A stretch of DNA of 64,000 bases from Actinomortierella ambigua (GCA_016098155.1 JAAAJB010000081.1:20108-84107), one strand, 5' to 3'. Counted from the first letter of the stretch, positions 46,952 to 60,866 are shown. The notes: generated by a model from the sequence alone, not told the origin. Program-made: numbers and translations.

Positions 46952-49900
46952 TTATCGCGAAGCGGTGAAGGCAATGTTCAATGCCGTCTGAAGAATCTCC
47001 TTCAGTTGTTTCGACACAACATCCGACGTCGTTCTAACGGTCAAGCGGTACATCTGTGGTACAAAGTGCAGAACATTTTTTTTTCAAGGTTAGCCATGCA
47101 TATCGGTTATCAGAAAGGTAAACCATCACGACGCTGGGAAAGATACCGCTGGATCGAATCCGCTTCTCTCCCCGCCCCATCCCCCCTCACCCATGTACCC
47201 CAGAGAACTACAAAAATAAAACTTACATTCGATTCGCGGTTGGGTTCCACGCGAATGAGACAGCCGACCTTTCCGCTCGTTGAGGTGTTAAACACACCCG
47301 TCGCCACAAAGTTGCCCGGCTTGGGATCCACATTCTCGCACACGCCTAACCGCTGGCCCACCAGCACTGTCCGGACCTTGTCCGGCAAGATATCGCCTGG
47401 CGCCTTGACCACCTCTTGCACCTCCCGCGGCGGGCCACCAATCTGCTTCCAGCGCGCAAAAAAGTCGGCGCTTGACAGCTGGATCGGCTCAATGAACCGT
47501 GTCAATGATACAGGCAACTTCAGGTAGATCGACTGCGTCGAACCAGCATTATACGAGATACGGATCATCGGCACTTCGCTCACAATCTGTTGGCACTCCA
47601 TGTTGTACAGCTGTTGGATTTGTGTCGATGGCCCGATCGACGTTGCCATGGTATGCGAGTTTGTCATCAGCAGCCCTTCGGGTGTCTGCAGCGTCGCCAT
47701 GAACGAGTTGAGCTGTGTATGTGTCTTGTTACCAAAGTAGATCGCCAGTCGTCCCAGATGACCGTGGTATTCAGACTTGATGCCAATCTGCAATATGCTA
47801 TCCTCGTACAGCACGCCATCCATCGTCGACAACAACCGGTTGTACCACTTTTCGTGGCCCGGTGCCAGTTGGTCCTTCCACGTCAAGTTGCCGACCGTGC
47901 CTGGTCCAATATTGGCCGCCGCAATGCCAGTCGCCGCTGCTGCCGTCGTCGTCGTGGCCGTGGTATTCGCCGACGAAGATGCGGCAGCTGCAGCTGCAGG
48001 AGAGGAAGAAGGCTTGGCACCGCCCTCAGCACCCGAGCCCGAGCCCGAGTCGCCTTCGGAGGATCCATTGAGCTGGAGGCCGACCAGGTCATTGGTGACA
48101 TTATTGACGTCGCTCTTGGCGGCGAGCAAGTTGGCAGGTGTCTTTTCGTTTTGGTCCTTGCCGCCAATGTTCCACGTCCGCTTGTCCTCCGTCATGCTCG
48201 TCTTCTCGTTCAATCGCAACAACAGTGCGTTCTCCTCGCGTTCCGGGAACGGCGGCATCTCCTCACACACGGTCTGTAGCAGGTCGTCCGTCGGCATGGT
48301 CGCGATCGACATGTACTCACACGCACGCTGCTGCAACTCTGCGTCCAAGACATGGCGATACTGGTTGAAGACCGCGACGATCGCGCCCTTGATCTCTGGG
48401 AACAGATTGACAAACTTGATGTAGGTCGATAGCAGCAGTGCTCGCGTCGCGAGCGAGCACAGGCCAAACTTGCCATGGATGACGTTGAACTGTTCAATAG
48501 GCGAGCAGCCGGGCAAGTTGGCAATCAGGTGACCAAACTCTCCCAAGATGTAGCCACCGACCTTGAGCATGTTCTCATGGCAGTGCGGCGACCGCATGTA
48601 GTGCAGCACCATCTTCGCCGCATACTCTTGCAGGCTCTCATGGTTCGTCACAATCTGCACCACACGGTACCACACCTCGTCGCCCACGTGATCGCCAGCC
48701 GTGCTGATCAGCTGCAGGATCACATCGACATACCAGGAGTACTCCGTCGCATACTTTTCGGTCATGATGGCAATCTTGAGCACCATCTCCTCACGCAGCG
48801 CATAGTCGGCAATGTGGAGGTATCGGATCAGCTCCGACACAATCGTCTTGGCGTTGGTGATGTCGCACATGCTATACAACAGATCCAGGCCACGTCGACG
48901 CACACTAATGTCCTTGTCCCGCAATGATAGAATGATCGTCTCCTCGTGCTTCTTGATCTCATCCAGTTCGTCCGTCACGGCCGCCAAGTGCGCCATCGTC
49001 TCCAGACCCAAGTAGCGCACGTTAGTTTCCTTGGACAAAATGAATCGTGCCAGGATGTTGGTTGCCTGTCGTACAATGTCGGACTCATAGTCGAGGTGAA
49101 TGGCCAGGTTAATGGCCTCAAACAGGATGGCGTTCTGGGCATTGTTGTGCTGCACGTTCTTGGGTGTCTCCTGCGAGTTGTTGATGATAGTTTGGAGGAC
49201 GTTGTGGAGCATCTCTGCCAAATTCTCGTCCTCGGTTGGTGGGAAGTACTGCAGCAGTCGAAGCAGTTTGATCTGCAGCCATGGAATGGGGACTTTGTAG
49301 TAGACGTAATCGGCCGAAAAGTCTCTCTCGACAATAATCTTGTGGAGTCGAATGATGGCTTTAGGGACCGACATCATAAACGCCTCTGGGTACTGCTGGG
49401 CCAATGCCGTGATCAAGCTCGTCACGGACAAGCACACGCCTAGGTCGTAGTCGTCAATGATATTAGTGATGCGCTCCGCCCAGTCTGGTGCAGGAATCAC
49501 ATCGGGATGCTTGCGGAAAAGTCGAAGCATGGTGAGGGCCGCCTTTTTCTTCACGAAGCTCTTGGAGTTTCTAGTTGTCGTAGGAACGAGAGAAAGTATT
49601 ACAGAGTCGTGTTAGGGTTTGGAAGGGAACAAAAAACAGTGTCACCACACAAGAGCCTATTCAAACTGCTCCCCTCTCCCCTGCCCCCCCCTTTGTCTAT
49701 AGACACACTTACGGTGACACAAGGAGACGATGCACATCACTTGCCAACGACTCGGCCATCTCACGACCACCAATATTCGCGATCGCGTGGAGAGCTAGAC
49801 AGTTGTGAATCTCGTTGTTGTCGTCCAGATCCTTGCGGATGGAGTTGACGACCAATCGCACAAGGTCACTGTTCTCATGCATCAGCAGAGTGATGCCCAG

Positions 49901-50562
49901 GTAGCCCTATCAACAGAGTCAATGGTGAACGTCAGGGAGCCATGTCAGCTATCCATGCACTTTCAACCATTTGAGCAACAGCATCCTCCCTCAAGATGGG
50001 CACAGCCAGGTGGGGTTGTTGCTTACAATCTGCTTCTCGCTGTATTTGTTGCTTGAGATCAGGTTGACAGCCTCCATATGTCCAAAGTCGATATCCCAGC
50101 CAAGGATGTACATGTACAGCAGCTTGCACACATACTTCTTCTTGTCGTATCCGCTCAGGTTGCCCTCTATCACCATGTCCGCGAAGCACGCATGTGCCAG
50201 AAGGGTTAGTCGTTGAAGCTAAAGCTCCACCAACATGGAAAGACCATCTCGTCCATACTCCCAAGGGTCCTTCACTCCAGCTTACCTTTGAACTTTTGAC
50301 GAATGTTGGCCATCTCCTTGTTAATTCGCTTTTCCTCCAATTCGCGAACTCGGCCTATTATACATGAATGAATGAGAGAGGGAGAGAGAGACAGAGAGAG
50401 TCCATTCAGAGCGTATGCAACGACCCGTCAGTCATCTCTGTGTTTCAACAGAGCAGCCATGTATTCATAGTCTCTCTTTAACCACCAAAGGCAAGAGCTA
50501 GAGGAGGATAGCGTACAGTTGCGAATGTCGGCGATGAAGACGGTCAATCCACGCATCGCCAT
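46952..50562 (-). CDS. APL3: AP-2 complex alpha-adaptin
   Basis: This is the large subunit of the plasma-membrane clathrin adaptor AP-2 in endocytosis. The model is complement(join(46952-47053, 47227-49570, 49713-49906, 50027-50166, 50286-50354, 50517-50562)), 964 residues, phases closing. The trunk opens [30 protein letters not shown], then [40 protein letters not shown] and [14 protein letters not shown]. It continues [21 protein letters not shown] and [14 protein letters not shown], to [17 protein letters not shown] and [11 protein letters not shown] Ser/Ala/Thr-rich hinge (about residues 640-705) replaces the usual linker. The appendage runs from NLTWKDQL, with [20 protein letters not shown] in the platform, and ends [17 protein letters not shown]. 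The length suits the family (about 940). It lies tail-to-head after RhoGDI with 346 bp between coding regions. Confidence 0.96.
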
Positions 50563-50908
50563 CTTTAAAAGTTGTGAGTAGTATTTGGTGTGCTACAGGA
50601 CCAGGGGAGAAAAAGAGAAGTGAAGAAGGGGTTGGGGGTGGGGGAAGGATGAGAGGCGGAGAGGGAGAGAAAGATGATGGATGATGTGTACCAAGGTGAT
50701 GATTGATGCAAGTTTCCCAAAAATACATAAATGCTCAGGAACAGGCTCAACCTTCCCTCTCTCTTTTTTTGTGCACCCAAAATGCTGTATAGCTCACTTA
50801 TTGTTCTTTATGTTGGAGTTGTCTTCGCTATATATGCATTCATAGCTTTTCGGAGGGAGTAAAAGGAGAAATAGGAAATTAGGATGTGGGAAGGATAGCC
50901 GACTGACT
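50563..50908. promoter_or_regulatory. Spacer between RhoGDI stop and AP-2 alpha start
   Basis: 346 bp between two minus-strand genes. It must hold the RhoGDI 3' flank and the AP-2 alpha promoter. A G/A-rich stretch lies at about 50610-50680. No coding exon is seen. Confidence 0.5.
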
Positions 50909-52657
50909 TTACCAGTCCTTCTTGATGTCGAACGACTATGGTGAAATAAATAGAGAAAAAGATCTTTCAGTAAATTACGTTTCGACTCCAATGCGCCCAA
51001 ACATAGGATGAGAACCACGTCGATAATGTTGCCTCATCAGTCTGCTTACCCAGTTCCATTCCCTGTGGACGGTGCCGTCGTCGTCAATGAACTTGCTCTA
51101 ATAGTTTGCAGAGTGATCGATGTTAGTGCCCAAAGATCAATGAATAAAACGAATTCGCCTTCCACTTCCACACATGTGGGGTTGGAGAGGCGGATGTACC
51201 TTGACATCGTAGGAGCCACGGAAAAGGATGCCACTGGGAGCGTCCTCGGTCTGGAACTGAAGAATGAAATGAATGAAATGAGAGCAAGGATGAGTACTCG
51301 TGGAGGATATAAAAAAAGAAAGCTGGATATGACCGATCGGCTCTTTTTTTTTCAACTCTTGTCCATTAGGTTGACATACAATCTTTGTGTAGAGATCTGG
51401 CGAGGCGGCATAGCTACCAATCATCGCCTCCATCTTGTCAACTGGCGAGGTTGGCATGGGAGAAATAGCGGTTGGGAAACGCATAAAAAAAAAGTACAAA
51501 AAAGTCAGTATGAAGACCAAGAAGGTACGCGGACTGCATATTGTTGCTCTGCTGTCAATATCTTTCCCTCGTCCTCCTCTGTGTTGTCGAGCCAGCCTTC
51601 CTTTTGATGATGACTACAGACAAGATAGAAAACAAAGGACAGGAGAGGACGAGATTGCAGTCTGACATGGTCGTCCTTACCCCTCATGCCCTTGCGCTTG
51701 ACAACGTGCAGGTACTTGAGACCCGAAACAATGCTGTTGCGGACACTGTCATGGTCGAAAATAGAAGAAGAGAAAAAAAAAAAAAAAGGGTGAGAACCAT
51801 TTTCGATTGCTCCCTCTCCATCCTTCTTTTTTGTTGTTTGATCGAGCGCTACATCCTGGCAGGACTTACTGGAACTCAACGCGAAGGCGGTACTCAACGC
51901 CCTCCTTGATGGTGAATGGGTGCTTCTTAATAAGGTCATCTGATCACGAAAAGGTACGATACGAAAGAGAAAGAGAGATTAGAGGAAAGGGAAAGGCAAA
52001 ACGGGACATGTTGAGTTTCTTTTTGTTGGTCGGAACAAGATGGGAATGAAACCAATCACGAACGCGACACCATTTTCCTCCCGCGGCCCGAGAGAAGGGG
52101 GGGGGGGCGAGAGAAGTACGTGGAGTGAGAATCAGGCTATAGTCAGGCCATGCAAGGCCAGCGACATACCACTCTGAGTCAGGTCCAGGATCACATCAGG
52201 GCGGCCTTCAACCTGGAGCGCGAGTCTCATGACCTGGACATTGTGGGGGTCGTTTCCGGCACCAGCTAAGTCGAGTCAAACGATCAGGAGAGAATAAGCA
52301 AAGAAAGAAATAAGCAAACAGGGCACAGGGTCAGTTCATCGCCATCATCATTAGCCATGTCACAGATTGCATGACAGACATCTCCATTGCTCAGGGGAAC
52401 TGTGTGAGAAAGGGAGAGAGAGAGAGAGAGACAGAGAGGGAAAGAGAGAGGGAAGAAAGAAAGAAAAGAAACTTACCGGCACTGGCAGCAGGAATACCGA
52501 GAGACTCCTTCCAACGACGGAGCGACTCGTCGTTGGCGTCAAGCTCGTTGTACTGGTCCATGGTCTTCTTCTCACCAACACGGTAGCCGGCGGTGGTGGT
52601 GGGGTTGAGGTCGTCGTCGTCGTGACCGTTGCTAGACTGCTGCTGGTGGTGCGACAT
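50909..52657 (-). CDS. RDI1: Rho GDP-dissociation inhibitor
   Basis: RhoGDI extracts prenylated Rho/Cdc42/Rac GTPases from membranes and holds them inactive in the cytosol. The model is complement(join(50909-50935, 51050-51097, 51200-51256, 51380-51441, 51681-51745, 51870-51939, 52170-52265, 52477-52657)), 201 residues, the normal family length, all eight exons closing in frame. Key stretches are AGYRVGEKKTMDQYNELDAN (N-terminal GTPase-binding arm), DESLRRWKESLGI, NVQVMRLALQVEGRPDVILD, FTIKEGVEYRLRVEFHVRNS, IVSGLKYLHVVKRKGM, VDKMEAMIGSYAASPDLYTK, EDAPSGILFRGSYDVKSKF and the invariant C-terminus EWNWSFDIKKDW. Exons are unusually small (27-181 nt). It is divergent from Rab4 and upstream of AP-2 alpha, a neighbourhood of membrane-traffic genes; whether this has regulatory meaning is unknown. 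Confidence 0.97.
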
Positions 52658-53402
52658 GGTGGAGCTAATGTGGAGGTGGAGGGGAAGGGAGGGATGGAGG
52701 GATGGAGAAGGTGCGAGATGATGAAGAGAAGAAAAAAGAAGAAGAAAGAGAGAAGAGAGAAGGGAGAAGGGAGAAGGGAGAAGAAGAAGACCTTTCAAGG
52801 TGTCGATGGTAGAGTGGGTCATACAAGCGTCCCAGCCCAACTCCGCCCTCATATCACATACATGCTCTCTCACCACACTCCGTGTGGGGCCAACAGACAC
52901 TCAAAAAAAAAAAGCCTCCAACGCAACCCACTGCATTCCCCCTCTTCCCCTCTCCATCTTTGCATTGGGCCTTACCTTCACACTCACACTCATTTGCTCT
53001 CATTCTCCATTGCATCCCTCTATTTTCTTTCTTTCTTTCTCTCATTCATTCCCTTCTCTCTCTCTGTGTTGCGCCGTGCTGGACTGGAGCTGCTGCTGCT
53101 TCGCGACTTTATTTTTAACACCAACCTGCCCACTCGGCTCTGTTCTCTCCCAGCTCGATATTATTTTTTCTGTACATTGACCGGAGAGTCTTTTCGTCCG
53201 TTGGTCTCTCCCGCTCTCTGTCTGTCTGTCTGCTGTCTCTCTGTCTGTCTGTCTGTCTGTCTTTCTGTCTGTCTGCTGGCTCTTCACATCTCCTTTGCCT
53301 GTGATTCCAAGGTCGACTCGACTCTACCATTTATTCAGCTGCCTTGCAGGCATCAGCTCCTGAGGACAATTGTGACCCAAGAAAAAAAAAGTGTCTGTGG
53401 CC
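52658..53402. promoter_or_regulatory. Divergent promoter region of RhoGDI and Rab4
   Basis: 745 bp between divergent start codons. It contains GA-rich sequence next to the RhoGDI start (about 52680-52795), pyrimidine-rich sequence toward Rab4 and a CTGT tetranucleotide tract at about 53215-53278. No TATAAA stands out. ORFs here are repeat translations. Confidence 0.55.
53215..53278. repeat. CTGT tetranucleotide tract
   Basis: Imperfect CTGT repeats upstream of the Rab4 start, probably in its 5' flank or UTR. Confidence 0.8.
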
Positions 53403-55056
<1,654 letters not shown>

Positions 55057-55148
55057 CCATAGGGCAAGGGGAAAAGTCGAACGAGAAATGACGTGATCGC
55101 AGCTCCTAAAAAGACAATATACCACACCTCCTCCCACCATCACTCAAC

Positions 55149-55154
55149 AATAAA
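55149..55154 (+). terminator. Poly(A) signal of Rab4
   Basis: AATAAA 93 nt past the Rab4 stop codon, the only canonical signal in the following 100 bases. Confidence 0.55.
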
Positions 55155-57161
55155 CACGATCACCAGATCTTCTCGAACAGCAAAGATTGCGTGGGAACTT
55201 TGGCCTTCGCCCCAACGTAGGCAAGGGGTACAGATGCACACAGGATCTTAGTCGACCGGCGACTCCGATAGCTAGCAGACACAACCCGAGGTCGAACCTA
55301 CTCTTCCACAGCTCCATGGCGGGAATGCAGCGTTTGCTGCCCACATGAACCATCGCAACACCTATCGCCAGCCCTTGGACGACTTTTACAGAGTCGGTGG
55401 CCATCGTTTCAATAAACATAGGTGGAATGCAAAAAGGGAACGAATGGCTAAATTCAGGCGCACTGCAGACACTTTGTCATGGATTGTCGGCGGATCGATC
55501 AGAGTCAAGAGAAATGAGGACAACAGGGTGATCGTCGGGATCGGGCTCGCCAAGTTCTCAAGCACTAGAGAACTCGCACTTTTCAGTCATAATTTGCTCC
55601 GTTAGCTCGATCACTGGGGCACACTGTTGATGGGGCAAATGAGTACTACTCGTCCAAGTAGCGCCCCTGCTGCACAGGCTTGACGCCTGCACTGATAGCT
55701 TCCGTCAAGTTTGTGCGTCGCGATGTGACGGTAGGACGCAATCTTTGTAGCGTGATGCGTGGCCACTTGGAGGAGGGGGAAGCGTCCAAATTATCTCCAG
55801 CCTGTTGACGAACACCACAACTTTCAATGGGGGCGAGGCTGACCACAAGAGGGACCGCGATGAAGATGGCGCAGAGGACAGCAGACGCAGCAAGAGGTGT
55901 GTGGGGCACCAGCCGTCAGTGCTAAGAGACAAGCAGAAACCAGAGGGGAGCAGGGCGAAGCAAGAAATTTGTGTGCCGCAAGGACAGTCATCAAGGTCAT
56001 GTGACCGAAAGTGGCCCCACAGAGGCCAGTCATAAAATATTCGCTTCAGTGGGTGATGGTAAGTCCTCTCTCCTTTGACAATCATCTCGTCATGTCTCGG
56101 TCGGTGAACAGCGGCAATCCGCATGATGCGGCACCCATCCATCACCATCCATCGTCAGGATCAACCTTTTTTTGCCGGGAGACCATGCAGGCCAACTCAT
56201 TGAACAGTCTGGGCGTCATTAGGACCGACAATCCACCATCTTACCATGGCTATAGGATGATGATGCAAGAGAGAAGGAGGAGGAGTTGGAGGCTATTGGG
56301 GAGACCAGCCAGTCTGCCAGAGAGTGCGAGCGAGGGGACCGCACGCTGCGTGTTGAACACCCCTCTACCCAAAGGAGTCTTCACAATCAGCACAACTACA
56401 CTTGCTGGTTGTCCTTGCGTCTCCATCACCAAGAGTGCACATCACAGTTCATCAACCTACAGCAAACGGAGTCTTGTCCGTCCAAAAACATCAGCAAAAG
56501 TTTTGTCTTCAGCAGCGGAACAACGAATGCCATGCGGAAACTTTGATTCAGCACCCAATCTTGGCATCTGGTTCTGACGCCCTGTAACCCACTATCGCAC
56601 CAACATCAACTACCTGGCAAGGACAGAGGCAGTCCGATTCAGAGTGTGCTGAGACAAGCTGCATCATACCTACAAGAACAACTGACGAAAGAGCAAGGGT
56701 GGAAAGGACGAACGCACACAGGACCGTCTTTGGCTTTGAAGCAAGGACCATCAATAGCAGCTCTTTTGGCGTGATGCACACCCTTGAAGCCTGGACATCC
56801 ATTGATGGAAGAAGGGACCAGGATGCAAACGACAAGACTGTTATTGATGCTGTCGCTTCAACTCCTACCTGCCTTTCGTTGTTCTTCACCTGTGTCAGCT
56901 TGTCAGGCGGTACACTCTGGCGGATGGAGGCTGAACTGCCTGATTTCAACACATCAGAGGATCAGGACCATCAAGCAGCGCTCCAGCAGGTCAAGAAGAC
57001 CTTGTTGCTAGATGAACACAACTGATGAGGACAGTCAGGACCAACATCTCGCCTACCCTATTTTTCTTCCCAACCTGTTCTACGATATCAATACAGAAAA
57101 GGGACCAGTCAAGATTAACACGCTCGTTTCTGTGTGTTTCGCTACATTTTTTCTCGTTTAG
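55155..57161 (-). other. Unresolved region with hydrophobic minus-strand ORF blocks
   Basis: No gene could be assembled. Three minus-strand ORFs have membrane-like character. At 56548-56952, starting with ATG, one contains VLCAFVLSTLALSSVVLVGM before a Cys-rich SDCLCPC. At about 55824-56033 there is MTGLCGATFGHMTLMTVLAA. At about 55646-55909 there is ASAVLCAIFIAVPLVVSLAP followed by a polar tail. Candidate splice signals exist (for example CTATAG on the minus strand near 56251), but I could not join the blocks in frame. The plus strand must also hold the eL33 first exon and promoter somewhere here. Plus ORFs at 55345-55605 and 56699-57025 are alternatives. Confidence 0.3.
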
Positions 57162-57731
57162 TTTGTACGCCAAGGGTCGTGTTCTCGGATTCAAGCGCGC
57201 TAAGCGCAACCAGACCCCCGACATCTCGCTCGTCCAGATCGAGGGTGTCAAGTCTGCTGCCGACACCGAGTTCTACCTCGGCAAGCGTGTTGCCTTTGTC
57301 TACCGCGCCAAGCGTGAGGTCAACGGCTCCAAGATCCGCTGCATCTGGGGTCGCGTTGTCCGCTCCCACGGTGACTCTGGTGTTGTCAAGGCCCGCTTCC
57401 GCAACAACTTGCCCGCCAAGTCCTTCGGCGCCTCCGTCCGCGTCGTATGTGATTGTGTCTTTGAATGATTTATCTTGCTGGATCAGGATGGAACCCTTCA
57501 AAGTGATGGAAACGTTTGGTTGTCTAACTGCTCTCCTTTTTTATCTACCTTTTCTTTCTATGGCGTTTCAACTTGGACGACGAATCTTTGCAGATGCTGT
57601 ACCCCTCCCGGTATGTATTCAATGGCTTGGAATGTTCTAAATGTCAATACGAAGGAATGGTGTTTCCCAAAAGCTTCTGAAAGCTAACCTTTTCTTTCTT
57701 TTCTCCTTTATCATTTTCTTTTAGCGTTTAA
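57162..57731 (+). CDS. RPL33: 60S ribosomal protein eL33 (RPL35A/Rpl33), first exon not found
   Basis: This is a structural protein of the large cytosolic ribosomal subunit. Identified exons are 57162-57444, 57594-57610 and 57725-57731. They read [92 protein letters not shown], then MLYPSR and a final Val. These match nearly the full family of about 105-110 residues, so only a few N-terminal residues before Leu are missing. The acceptor TTTAG at 57161 leaves one base before LYAKG, so the first exon must end two bases into a codon (Arg expected). I found no convincing ATG-donor in the upstream kilobase. Codon use is strongly C-biased, as expected for a highly expressed gene. AATAAA lies at 57741. 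Confidence 0.92.
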
Positions 57732-57740
57732 ATTTCTCTG

Positions 57741-57746
57741 AATAAA
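57741..57746 (+). terminator. Poly(A) signal of eL33
   Basis: AATAAA starting 10 nt after the eL33 stop codon. Confidence 0.5.
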
Positions 57747-59613
57747 GACGACGGGGGACATTAGCAGGTCTCACAACTTTTCACATGGAGAACTCGAATA
57801 CAGCTTTTCAACCTGTTTTCCAACATCATATCTATTTTGTTATGCTTTCATTACTCTGTGCCAGGAAGTAATTGTCACTGGTGCTTTATTCGGAGCGGAG
57901 GAGGGGACTGTCCATACAAATGCGATTTTGACAAACACTCTTTGGGTTGCACCAAACGTACAGCCTGTACGCTTTGCACTAAGTTCTCCCGGTACTTCTG
58001 CGGCAAAATTGAAGATGACATTGCACGATATCGCGCTCATCGCCGCACAGGGTATAGAGCAACAAATGGCACCGCTGCTGAGAGTACAGGTCAGTAAGAG
58101 CCAGCAAAAATAGAAGGCCAGGCAAGTTCTGGGCCTTGTCAAGTTACGGCTCCATCTCAAAACCACACCAGCGTCATAGACCGTTGTTGGCTGTCGCTGC
58201 GTTTCCATGAAGCTCGAAGGATTTCTAAGGCAGCATTGCCACGTTAGATTAGATCGACGAGCAGTAACCTGGTTACCACTCCTACCGACGCTCTTTTGAG
58301 TTGTAGCTTTCTTCCTTGCGCCCCTCTCTCTTTTGCACCTTCTCTCTTTCCTCCCTCCCCTATCTCTACTCCCATTTGTCCTTTGTCGTGCATGATGGAG
58401 CTGGGAAGGCATATGATGGAATATGATCGAGTGACCAGGTGGTGGGTGGGTACAGAGCACGGAGATTTTTTCTGTTTTAAAGCAGAGAAGCCTTGATCAC
58501 CTTGAAGCCACACACAAAGAGACACTAGATAGGAGTGGCGAAATTAGATCCATCCAAACGAGACGCGAACACTTCTTGATGCGTGAGCCTGGAAAACACA
58601 TGTTGGGAGGGAGAGCTGGTACGCAGAGTCTTGGAAGATCGCCAAACAGACGAAGCATTGAAAACAGCAGGACAGCTGGGTTCTTTCACATACTCTACAA
58701 CGAAGAAACTGGCGAATCTCGTTTTCATTTCCTGACTGCCAGTAACCGACAACCACTCCGTTGCCTACGGAGGGCGGCGCGTTGAACAAAGGTGAAGTCG
58801 TAAGAATAGCCAACTTTTTTTAGGCGGCGATAGATGAGTCCGATGACGACAAGGTGAGCACTCTTTTGAGAATCGGTGGGTTAGCTGCCCTGGCCCCAAT
58901 GATGGCATATCATAGGAGGAGAGGAACAAAAAAAAGGTTGAGAGAGCTCCCTCGTTTGGGGATTGAGCCGTTGTTCGCGTAGGCCGTCTCTGAGTATTTT
59001 TGGAACAAGGTTTGGCAGCAGGAGAAGCCTCTGTAGGACAAGGGAGCTGCGCTGCCCTTGTTCCTGAATACATGTGGTGCCCTGTTCGAGCCACAATTTC
59101 CAGACTAGGCAGAGTCGGGTGTTGTTGCACAGCGCTGTACGCCGCATTGGAGCTCTTGGTATTTGTTGGTTGTTTACTTGGCGTTCAACAGCGCAGATAC
59201 TCTATCAGAAGAATGACCGTCCTCGCTTTGCGTCCTTCCGCAAAGCCGATCTTCCACTTGTGTTTTCACATCTTTTGCTTTGCGCCCATGATTTTTTTCT
59301 CACGCTGTACCCAGGTGACCTCGTTCTCCACTCATCATTGGCTGTAATACTTCTCGATCTCGCTGAACAGCGATGATCCGCCACCTAGGCGAGCACATAT
59401 TACCTTTGCTGGCCTGCAAGATGTAATTCTTGTGGGCACGGCTATTGAACGCAACACTAGGTGACAGTTGTATCCCATATCCCGCAGATGAATTCAATAC
59501 TAACTGCACGCTGCTGGCTCCTCGTTCCACACTAACCATCTTTTGTCAGAGAATTTTATTTTGCCTGCATGCAGCCCCTTCGCGATCAGGTCCTCTCGCC
59601 CTTTCAGCGCGTC
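57747..59613. other. Unresolved region between eL33 and GST genes
   Basis: No gene could be assembled, but coding-like pieces exist. After an acceptor-like CCAG at about 57864, an open frame reads EVIVTGALFGAEEGTVHTN and runs about 80 codons to a stop near 58113. The opposite strand of the same segment carries a 206-codon ORF (57840-58460). At about 59000-59347 plus there is a frame with the hydrophobic stretch ALYAALELLVFVGCLLG. At 58823-58853 a possible mini-exon sits between AG and GTGAGC. None matches a family I know. Confidence 0.3.
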
Positions 59614-60528
59614 TCAAAAGCCCATCATCGCCTTACTATTCTTATCGAGCTGCTGGAACCGCTCCGTGGCCATCCATTGGGCCATAGGTGGATGCTGCTC
59701 AATCGCCTCCACCAGCCGCCACAGCGCTGGTGTCTTTTCCTTAGAGACTGGGATATCTGCTTTGACATCAATTCCTTTGGGGACGAGGAACAGCACACGG
59801 CGGACCATCAAGGCCGTCTTGAGATCTGCGAGTGTTGTCTTTCCCGAACGGGCATAATGATGGTTGCCACCGCCAGCCTTGAGCAGCAGAGCCTCGTGGT
59901 GCTCGGCCCATTGCTTGAAAGCGCCGGCGTAGAATTGACGCGCACCCTCGACACGTGCATCTCCTTGCATGGAGAGGACCGTGTAGTCAAAGATAATAGA
60001 GATGCCATCAGTGTTATTGTAGATCTCGTCCAGGCGCTGGCGCTCGAGGGGATCGTCACTGCCGCCGTCTAGGAGGCCGTACTTTTCAGCGAGGTAGCGC
60101 TCGATAGCCTTGGTCTCATTCAAGCGGATCGTTGTCCTGAGTGATGCATTCTCCTCGTAGAGGATGGGCACTTGGTGGAAAGGCGCGAGAAGAGGTTTCT
60201 GGTTTGGCCAGTCCTATTTGTTTTTGTCATGTTTGAAGGGGATGAAAAAAAAAACAAGAAAAAGTGAGGAAAGGTGGTTCAGGCAGGCGTGCTTTCATGG
60301 GCGCCATAAACTCGGCCAGGAATGGCATTTCCTTACAAATTTTATTTCTTCCCAGCTGGCACCGACATAGGCAAGGATGGTGCGGGGGAGTTCGCCTCGA
60401 GCCCAGATGTCGAAATAGAGGTATTTGAAGTGAGAGTCCTTTGCCTTCATCAGAGACGTGGCTGTTGTGGTATCGACGATCTCGCTCACAGTCGGGAGCG
60501 TCGGAGAGGCCGAAGCGTGATGAACCAT
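59614..60528 (-). CDS. Glutathione S-transferase-like protein, copy 1
   Basis: Predicted GST: conjugates glutathione to electrophiles or acts in redox defence. The model is complement(join(59614-60213, 60337-60528)), 263 residues. An approximately 30-residue N-terminal extension (MVHHASASPTLPTVSEIV) precedes the thioredoxin-like domain: FKYLYFDIWARGELPRTILA, ASWEEIKFDWPNQKPLLAPF, then FHQVPILYEENASLRTT with the cis-Pro of the glutathione site (VP), and ETKAIERYLAEKYGLL. The helical domain follows (RLDEIYNNTDG, FYAGAFKQWAEHHEALLLKA, KTTLADLKTALMVRR, VSKEKTPALWRLVEAIEQHP). The arrangement is closest to sigma-class or nematode-type GSTs, with a Tyr in the first strand as probable catalytic residue. 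It shares exon lengths and intron position with copy 2 next door, so they are tandem duplicates. The extension is not an obvious targeting peptide. Confidence 0.9.
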
Positions 60529-60866
60529 TTCTTTGGCGTGTTAGGATGAGGAAATAGAGTGTGTGTACGTGTGCTTAAGCAAGAAGAGGATGCCCCTTTA
60601 ATACGCTCGCGGATGCCTTCACAGCCCTTGCTTAACATCCTGGTGCGCAGTCCTCTGGTCATGCTCTCAGGTGGAAGTAACCTAAAATTTCCACTTCCTC
60701 CGGCGTGTCTCTTGATTGCGTTGTCGACTTTTGGATTTGTAGTACACCCACACATGGAGTCATATTTATTTATTTTTCTAGGCGACGACACTGCTCAACT
60801 TCCTACGACTTGGCCATAGCCTAGGAGGGCATGTCCCCCGCTCGACTCGCTCGCCTTCGTCAGCAC
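60529..60866. promoter_or_regulatory. Spacer between the two GST genes
   Basis: 338 bp: 3' flank of copy 2 and promoter of copy 1, both minus. A TATTTATTTATTTTT stretch lies at about 60764-60778. No coding exon is seen. Confidence 0.5.

Noticed and set aside
57445..57724. snoRNA in eL33 introns
   Set aside because: One C-box-like GTGATGG occurs, but without a matching D box or terminal stem.
59030..59110. tRNA suggested by GTTCGAGCC
   Set aside because: No paired T stem, acceptor stem or anticodon arm can be drawn on either strand.
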